64,000 bases of DNA from the NCBI RefSeq assembly GCF_003367175.1, contig NZ_QRGA01000014.1, positions 1 through 64,000 of the forward strand, written 5' to 3'. Shown here piece by piece: positions 58,797 to 64,000 of this stretch. The stretch comes from Trinickia dinghuensis. GTDB lineage: Bacteria > Pseudomonadota > Gammaproteobacteria > Burkholderiales > Burkholderiaceae. The stretch's first letter is position 1, and each line of letters begins with the position of its first letter. A model generated the notes under the pieces. That model had not been told where the DNA came from. It saw nothing but the letters and a program-made list of their open reading frames with translations, and made no database searches. Position numbers and translations under genes: made by a program.

Positions 58797-59215
58797 CAAC
58801 CCGGCCGATTCCGCATCCAATCGGCCGTATCGAAAAACGACGTGACGAGCCGCTCGCGCAGCGCCTGCGGCAACCCGGTGTCCTCCATCGCCCATGCCAT
58901 GCAGCGCACCCATTGGTCGCGTTCCGACGAAGCGATCGCGAACGGCAAATGGCGCGCCCGCAGCCGGGGATGGCCAAAGCGTTCGATGTAGAGATCGGGG
59001 CCGCCGAGCCACCCGCAAAGGAACCAGAACAGCTTGTCGCGCGAGCCGTCGAGCGAAGCCGGATGCAGCGCGCGGATGCCCGCGAATTCGGGCTCGAGAT
59101 CCATGAGATCGTAAAAGCGGTCAACCAGCTCGCGTACGCGCACTTCGCCGCCTACGAGGTCGAACGCGCTAGGCTGCTTCGCCTGCGCTTCGTCGTCGTT
59201 CAATTCGTTACTCAT
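58796..59215 (-). CDS. Group II truncated haemoglobin (trHbO-like)
   Basis: This 139-residue 2-on-2 globin has the proximal heme His in FGHPRLRARHLPF, the B10 aromatic in RFYDLMD, and CGWLGGP with the G8 Trp region. Group II proteins bind O2 and NO and often guard against nitrosative or oxidative stress. It lies 23 bases after the permease gene. Confidence 0.93.
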   Translation of the reverse strand: MSNELNDDEAQAKQPSAFDLVGGEVRVRELVDRFYDLMDLEPEFAGIRALHPASLDGSRDKLFWFLCGWLGGPDLYIERFGHPRLRARHLPFAIASSERDQWVRCMAWAMEDTGLPQALRERLVTSFFDTADWMRNRPG

Positions 59216-59238
59216 ACCGTCAACCAAAAAACAAAATT

Positions 59239-61833
59239 TCACGCATCGCGCAACGATTGCGCGGCCGGGCGGCGCAGCACGCGCCGCAGACTGAGCCAGC
59301 CGCCGACGCCCGCGCACGCGATACCGGCGGCGATACCGGCCGGAAAGAGCCACGGATCGACGTCGACATGGAAATCGAAGACGCGCGTAGCCAGTACGAT
59401 CGCCAGTGCCTGCGCACCGATGGCCGCCATCAAACCCGCGAGCGCCCCGACGACGGCGAACTCGGCGGCATGCACCGAACGCACCTGCCCATGCGATGCG
59501 CCGAGCGCCCGCAACAATGCCGATTCTCGCACGCGCTCGTCGCGCGTGCCGGCCAGCGCCGAATACAGCACGAGCAGACCGGCGGCCAACGTGAAACCGA
59601 ACAGGAACTGAACGGCCCCGACCACCTGATCGACCACGTGCTGGACCTGCGCGAGGATCGGTGCGATATCGATCGCCGTCACGTTCGGGTGCGCGGCGAT
59701 CAAGCCGTCGAGCACCGAACGCCGCGCGGGCGGCAGATAGAAGCTCGTGATGAACAGCGTCGGCAACCCTTTTAGCGCGGCCGGCGGCATCAAGACGAAG
59801 AAGTTGACTTTGAACGAGCCCCAATCGAGCGTGCGCACACTCGTGATCGGCGCCTCGATCGGAATGCCTGTCACCTCGAAACCGAGCTTGTCGCCCACTT
59901 TCAAGCCGAGCAGCTTGGCCAGCCCCGCTTCGATCGAAATCTCGGGCCGCGTCGTATCGCCGTACCATTTGCCGGCCGAAATGCGGTTGTCGTCGGGCAA
60001 GACGCTGCGATACGACAAGTTGAACTCGCGATCGACGAGGCGCCGCGCGTTGTCGTTCTTGTAGGCGTCGGGCACGACGCGCTTACCGTCGACCGAGACG
60101 AGCCGGGCGCGCACCATCGGTTCGAGCGACACGTTCGCGACGCCGTGCGCGGTCAGATAGTCGGTGATGGCCTGCTGCTCGTCGGGCTGGATATCGATCA
60201 GGAATTCGTTGGGCGCGTCGGGCGGTGTCGATTTGCGCCAGCCTTGCACGAGATCGTTGCGCGTCATCGCAATCAACAGCAGGCACATGAGACCGATCGC
60301 GAGCGCCGTGATCTGCAGCGCGCCGACCCAGCCGCGCCGCTCGAGCGAAGCCAGCGCGTAGCGCCAGCCAACGCCGGCCGCGACCCGCCGCCCGCCCTCG
60401 CTGCGGGCCGCGCGCGCACACAGCCAAAGCGCCGCGCGTGCCGTGGCGGCAAACACGACGAGGCCCAGCGCGAAACCGCCGGCGACGATCCCGCCGAGCT
60501 TGAGTTCGCCGGCCGCGAGCACGAGCAGGCCGCCGAACAGCGCGATACCGACCGCATAGGCCCACCATGCCGCGCTTGCCTGGCCGGCCCATTCGCGCCG
60601 CAACACGCGCAGCGGCGGCACGCGCGTGAGCGGCAAAAGCGGCGGCAGCGAAAACCCGAACAGGAGCACGAGCCCCGCGCCGATCCCCTCCAGCGCGGGC
60701 AGCGGACTCGGCGGCGGCAACGCGACGGCGATCAGGCTGCCGAGCAAGCCGAGCAGCGCGAAATGACCCAGATAGCCGAGCGCGGCGCCCAGCCCCCCTC
60801 CCGTCAGCCCGACGAATGCGAATTCGAGCGCGACGAGCGTGCGCAGGTCGCGCTCGCTCGAGCCGAGGCAACGCATCACCGCACAGCCGTCGAGATGGCG
60901 CCGCGTATAGCGATGTGCGGCCATGGCGATGGCGACGGCCGCGAGCAGCGCCGTCAATAGCGCGACGAGCCGCAGAAAGTGCCCCGCGCGGTCGAGCGTC
61001 TCGCGCACCTGAGGCTGGCCGTCCTGCAGCGATTCGAGCGCGACGCCGCGCAGCTTGCCGCCGTCGACCCGCTCATGCGCGAACGCGGCGAAACGCGCAA
61101 CCGCGGCGTCGCTGCCAGCGACGAGCAGGCGATAGGTCACGCGGCTGCCGTAGCCGAGCAGCCCCGTCGATGCGAGTTCGTCGGAGCGCAGCATGACGCG
61201 CGGCGAAAAATTGACGAATGCGAACCCGCGATCGAGTTCGCGCGTGATGACGGCGCCGATCGTGAAGCGGCGATCGCCGAGCTGAACGGTGTCGCCGACT
61301 TTCGCATGCAGCGTCTCGAGCAGTTGTGCGTCGACCCAAACCGTCCCTTTCGGGGGAATGCTGTCTGCCGGACGATCGGGCGCATCGGGCCGGGGCGCGA
61401 TGCGCAGCGCGCCGCGCAGGGGATAGGCCGACGATACTGCCTTGACGGCGGCCAGGCGCGCATTGGACAGCGCCTGATCTCCCGCGCCCGCGCCGGTAAT
61501 ACGCGACACCATGGTCGGGAAAATGTCCGTCGTCGCCGTGCGCAAACCCAAGGCGTGCGCCTCGTCGAAAAACGCGGGATCGACGGGATGATCGGCGCGC
61601 ACGACGAAATCGGCGGCGATCATGCGCCGTGCGTCGCGCTCGAGCCCCTGCTGCAAACGATCGGCGAGAAAACCGACGCTGGCGAGCGCCGCGACGGCCA
61701 GCACGAGCGCGATGACGAGCATCGTCAACTCGCCCGCGCGCCAGTCGCGCGCGGTCATGCGCGCAGCCTGCCGGACCAGTTCGAACCGGCCGAGCGGCGC
61801 GCTAGGCTTGACGACGGGCGGCGCTTCGCTCAA
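59239..61833 (-). CDS. FtsX-like ABC transporter permease (YbbP-type)
   Basis: This 864-residue membrane protein has two FtsX repeats. Each has an extracytoplasmic MacB-like region, and there are about ten membrane helices (two C-terminal FtsX blocks near 265-400 and 730-864). It resembles YbbP, whose usual partner ATPase YbbA is not encoded here. The start is uncertain. TTG 61833 overlaps the DUF4126 stop (TTGA) and has GGAGG 10 bases upstream; ATG 61758 is the alternative. Confidence 0.85.
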   Translation of the reverse strand: MSEAPPVVKPSAPLGRFELVRQAARMTARDWRAGELTMLVIALVLAVAALASVGFLADRLQQGLERDARRMIAADFVVRADHPVDPAFFDEAHALGLRTATTDIFPTMVSRITGAGAGDQALSNARLAAVKAVSSAYPLRGALRIAPRPDAPDRPADSIPPKGTVWVDAQLLETLHAKVGDTVQLGDRRFTIGAVITRELDRGFAFVNFSPRVMLRSDELASTGLLGYGSRVTYRLLVAGSDAAVARFAAFAHERVDGGKLRGVALESLQDGQPQVRETLDRAGHFLRLVALLTALLAAVAIAMAAHRYTRRHLDGCAVMRCLGSSERDLRTLVALEFAFVGLTGGGLGAALGYLGHFALLGLLGSLIAVALPPPSPLPALEGIGAGLVLLFGFSLPPLLPLTRVPPLRVLRREWAGQASAAWWAYAVGIALFGGLLVLAAGELKLGGIVAGGFALGLVVFAATARAALWLCARAARSEGGRRVAAGVGWRYALASLERRGWVGALQITALAIGLMCLLLIAMTRNDLVQGWRKSTPPDAPNEFLIDIQPDEQQAITDYLTAHGVANVSLEPMVRARLVSVDGKRVVPDAYKNDNARRLVDREFNLSYRSVLPDDNRISAGKWYGDTTRPEISIEAGLAKLLGLKVGDKLGFEVTGIPIEAPITSVRTLDWGSFKVNFFVLMPPAALKGLPTLFITSFYLPPARRSVLDGLIAAHPNVTAIDIAPILAQVQHVVDQVVGAVQFLFGFTLAAGLLVLYSALAGTRDERVRESALLRALGASHGQVRSVHAAEFAVVGALAGLMAAIGAQALAIVLATRVFDFHVDVDPWLFPAGIAAGIACAGVGGWLSLRRVLRRPAAQSLRDA

Positions 61834-62447
61834 TCGCGCTTGCCTCCGATCGAGCCGAGGCGCGACACCATATGCGCCGCCATACCCCGGAAACCGCCCT
61901 GCACGCCGCGCCACAGCCGCGGCAACGCCCACATCGCGAACGCGAGAAAGCCGGCCATCAGCACGAGAAAGACGAGTGGCGCGAACAGTGCAAGCGCGAG
62001 ACCGACGCAGACGAGCACGTCTTCGGTCGAGGACGCGACCCAGTTGGAAAACGGCTCGGGCGAAAGATTGATGAGCGCGCGCGTGCCGGCCTTCGTCAGA
62101 TGCGCGGAGCCGGCCAGCGCGCCGCCCGCGAGCGCGGCGACGGTCAGCAGCACCGGATCGGCATGGCCCAGCGAACCCGCGGCGAGCACCGCGCCGGCGG
62201 GAATGCGGATGAACGTGTGGATGGCGTCCCAGAGCGAATCGAAGGCGGGGATACGATCGGCCAGGAATTCGAAGAAGGCCAGCACGCCGGCCGCGCCGAT
62301 CACCCAGCCCGACGACTGCGTAGAGAGCGTCTCGGGCAGATGAACGATGCCGAACCGAGCGAGCACGCCGACGAGGAAGACCGTCAGATAAAGACGCAAG
62401 CCGCTGGCCCATGACAGACCCGCGCCGAGCGAAAGTGCGTCGATCAT
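61830..62447 (-). CDS. DUF4126 domain-containing membrane protein
   Basis: This 205-residue protein has about five membrane helices and the DUF4126 features GLRLYLTVFLVGVLARFG and LLTVAALAGGALAGSAHLTKA. Function is unknown. ATG 62447 follows GGAGGG. It is the first gene of a four-gene minus-strand run, and its stop overlaps the permease start. Confidence 0.88.
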   Translation of the reverse strand: MIDALSLGAGLSWASGLRLYLTVFLVGVLARFGIVHLPETLSTQSSGWVIGAAGVLAFFEFLADRIPAFDSLWDAIHTFIRIPAGAVLAAGSLGHADPVLLTVAALAGGALAGSAHLTKAGTRALINLSPEPFSNWVASSTEDVLVCVGLALALFAPLVFLVLMAGFLAFAMWALPRLWRGVQGGFRGMAAHMVSRLGSIGGKRD

Positions 62448-62542
62448 TGCGCCCTCCCCGCTTCTTTGGCGACGCCGAACAGCCCGCGCGCCGTCCGTAT
62501 GCCGGATGCACGTCGAGCATGCCGGAGCATCACGTGCATGCC

Positions 62543-62576
62543 GCGCACCCTCGCGGTGCGCCGATGTCCCATTATA
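62543..62576 (-). promoter_or_regulatory. Promoter -10 and leader hairpin for the DUF4126 operon
   Basis: A perfect TATAAT (62576-62571, minus strand) lies 125 bases before the DUF4126 start. A 7-bp hairpin (GCGCACC / GGTGCGC, 62543-62561) follows in the leader. No strong -35 is seen; CTGTC occurs twice just upstream of the -10. Confidence 0.5.
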
Positions 62577-62608
62577 GACAGGCTGGACAGTCGAACGCCG
62601 CACCCATC

Positions 62609-63307
62609 TCAAACCGCGCCGACGAGCCGATAGCCGATGCCCGTTTCCGTGACGATGTGCTCGGGTTGCGCCGCATCGCGCTCGAGCTTGCGCCGCAGGT
62701 GCGCCATGTAGATGCGCAGATAGTGCTGGCTTTCGACGTGCGAGGGGCCCCACACTTCATTGAGCAACTGCCTGTGCGTCAATACGCGGCCCGCATGGCG
62801 CACGAGCGCAACGAGCAGGCGATACTCGATCGGTGTCAAATGCACGACCTCCCCGGCGCGCGTGACGATGCGCTGCGAGAGATCGACGCTGACCTCGCCG
62901 AAGCGAACCACGGCCGCCTCGCTCGCCCCGCCTCGCTGACGCCGCCGCAGGTGCGCGCGAATGCGGGCCAGCAGCTCCGGCACGCCGAACGGCTTCGTCA
63001 GGTAGTCGTCCGCGCCCGCGTCGAGCGCCGCGACTTTCTCGGCCTCCTGCGTGCGCGCGGACAACACGATGACAGGAATGTCGGCCCAAGCGCGCAACTC
63101 GCGGATGACGTCGATGCCGTCGGTATCGGGCAAGCCGAGATCGACGACGACGAGATCGGGCTTGCGCGTTGCCGCTTCGATCAAGCCCGCCTTGCCCGTT
63201 TCCGCTTCGTAGACGGTCATGCCTTCCGCCTCGAGCGAGACGCGCACGAAGCGGCGAATTTGGCGCTCGTCCTCGATCACGACGATGTTGACGGCTGATT
63301 CGGTCAT
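62609..63307 (-). CDS. kdpE: KdpE-type OmpR-family response regulator
   Basis: This 232-residue regulator has an intact receiver: acidic pair in VIEDE, phospho-acceptor Asp in VVVDLGLPDTDG, Lys in DDYLTKPFG. It is followed by a winged-helix domain (LTPIEYRLLVALVRHAGRVL, GPSHVESQHYLRIYMAHLRRKLE). The sequence closely follows KdpE, the activator of the high-affinity potassium ATPase. The kinase kdpD is not adjacent; the next gene upstream is a quinone oxidoreductase, 55 bases away. Confidence 0.85.
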   Translation of the reverse strand: MTESAVNIVVIEDERQIRRFVRVSLEAEGMTVYEAETGKAGLIEAATRKPDLVVVDLGLPDTDGIDVIRELRAWADIPVIVLSARTQEAEKVAALDAGADDYLTKPFGVPELLARIRAHLRRRQRGGASEAAVVRFGEVSVDLSQRIVTRAGEVVHLTPIEYRLLVALVRHAGRVLTHRQLLNEVWGPSHVESQHYLRIYMAHLRRKLERDAAQPEHIVTETGIGYRLVGAV

Positions 63308-63362
63308 GCGTTCCGAGGCGAAGCGCCCGCGTAAGCCAACGACGACATGGGCGGATGGCGGA

Positions 63363-64000
63363 TCAGGGGATCAGAACGGTCGAACCGGTCGTCTTGCGTC
63401 CTTCGAGCGCCCGGTGGGCCTCGGCGACATCCTTGAGCGCGTAGCGCTGGCGCACGTTCGTCTTGACCTTGCCCGACGCAATGACGTCGAACAATTCCGC
63501 GGCCATCTGATCGAGCCATTCGCGCTTGGCCATGTAGCTGAACAGCGTCGGCCGCGTGAAAAAGAGCGACCCGCGGCTCGCGAACTCCGAGGCCTCGATC
63601 GGCGGCAGCGGCCCCGATGCGCTGCCGAAGCTGACGAAATAGCCGAGCGGCGCCAGGCAATCGAGCGAGCCCTTGTAAGTGTCCTTGCCGATCGAATCGT
63701 AGACGACGGGCACGCCCGCCCCATTCGTGATTTCCTTCACGCGTTCGGTGAAGTTCTCGCGCGTATAGACGATCGGGTAGTCGCAGCCGAACGTCTTCAC
63801 GAGTTCGGCCTTTTCGTCCGAGCCAACCGTGCCGATCACGGTCGCGCCGAGCGCCTTGGCCCACTGGCAGACGAACAGGCCCACGCCGCCCGCCGCGGCA
63901 TGAATGAGAATCGTCTGGCCGGGCTCGACGCGGAACGTGCGCCGCAGCAGGTACTGCGCGGTCAACCCTTGCAGCATCGCCGAAGCGGCGTCGTCGAAGC
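63363..64000 (-). CDS. Quinone oxidoreductase (zinc-free MDR family), partial, 5' end outside window
   Basis: The visible C-terminal 211 residues contain the Rossmann domain (ILIHAAAGGVGLFVCQWAKALGA). They match QorA-type NADPH:quinone reductases (FVSFGSASGPLPPIE, LFFTRPTL). The frame stays open to the window edge (FDDAASAMLQGLT), so the N-terminal GroES-like domain is missing only because the window ends. Confidence 0.92.
   Translation of the reverse strand, partial: FDDAASAMLQGLTAQYLLRRTFRVEPGQTILIHAAAGGVGLFVCQWAKALGATVIGTVGSDEKAELVKTFGCDYPIVYTRENFTERVKEITNGAGVPVVYDSIGKDTYKGSLDCLAPLGYFVSFGSASGPLPPIEASEFASRGSLFFTRPTLFSYMAKREWLDQMAAELFDVIASGKVKTNVRQRYALKDVAEAHRALEGRKTTGSTVLIP

Overview
The window is high-GC, densely packed chromosomal DNA from a betaproteobacterium, almost certainly Burkholderiaceae in the broad sense (Burkholderia, Paraburkholderia, Trinickia or Caballeronia type). 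The evidence is the set of DUF2863, DUF2818, DUF1178, DUF3619 and DUF3106 genes, a fourteen-gene nuo operon preceded by tpiA, secG and tRNA-Leu, the order pnp then rpsO, and an ilvB-ilvH-ilvC-psd-pssA-leuA cluster. I see no insertion sequence, prophage, integrase or CRISPR array. It reads as core genome with a few accessory or decayed genes. Species cannot be fixed from the sequence alone. Layout: 1-6.8 kb holds a DUF2863 protein, a LuxR-type regulator with a degenerate receiver, a CbiM-like membrane protein, a secreted BspC-like protein, an M14 carboxypeptidase, yaaA and a solitary PIN-domain protein. 6.8-11.4 kb carries an aminotransferase, then an acyl-CoA cluster: a PaaG-like hydratase, an aminoglycoside-phosphotransferase-like kinase and an ACAD10/11-type dehydrogenase. 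The last two resemble the split halves of the 4-hydroxyacyl-CoA kinase/dehydratase system. 11.4-16.5 kb has a type-B carboxylesterase homologue that seems to have lost its catalytic Ser and His, a glutathione transferase, two overlapping MaoC hydratases, a DUF1178 protein and a NUDIX hydrolase. 16.5-31.9 kb is DUF2818 plus nuoN to nuoA (respiratory complex I), all on the minus strand; nuoA uses a TTG start. 32.0-38.8 kb has tRNA-Leu(GAG), secG, tpiA, an FAD-oxidoreductase pseudogene with a large internal deletion, a quinone oxidoreductase, pnp and rpsO. 38.8-48.3 kb has a branched-chain amino-acid-type binding protein, a lipoprotein, and the branched-chain amino acid / phospholipid operon. Upstream of leuA lies an unannotated 27-codon Leu-rich leader peptide (five CTA codons) with its own sigma70-like promoter. 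48.6-56.1 kb, on the plus strand, has an ECF sigma factor translationally coupled to a single-TM DUF3619 protein, DUF3106 and RDD proteins. Next comes a likely phosphate-starvation lipid-remodelling operon (PlcP-like phosphoesterase, GT4 glycosyltransferase, diacylglycerol kinase) behind a Pho-box-like site and two inverted repeats, then a TetR regulator, a LOG-family protein and an SDR. 56.3-64.0 kb has an ArnT-like glycosyltransferase, a compact minus-strand operon (DUF4126, FtsX-like permease, truncated globin, DUF924), a KdpE-type regulator and the 3' part of a quinone oxidoreductase that runs off the window. The signals most worth a second look are: the leuA leader peptide and its nearly leaderless promoter; a repeat module that twice fills exactly the space between a stop codon and the next start codon and supplies the Shine-Dalgarno; the sigma/DUF3619/DUF3106/RDD unit; the plcP-agt-dgkA operon control region; the pseudo-esterase with its flanking repeat; and the 4-hydroxyacyl-CoA kinase/dehydrogenase pair.
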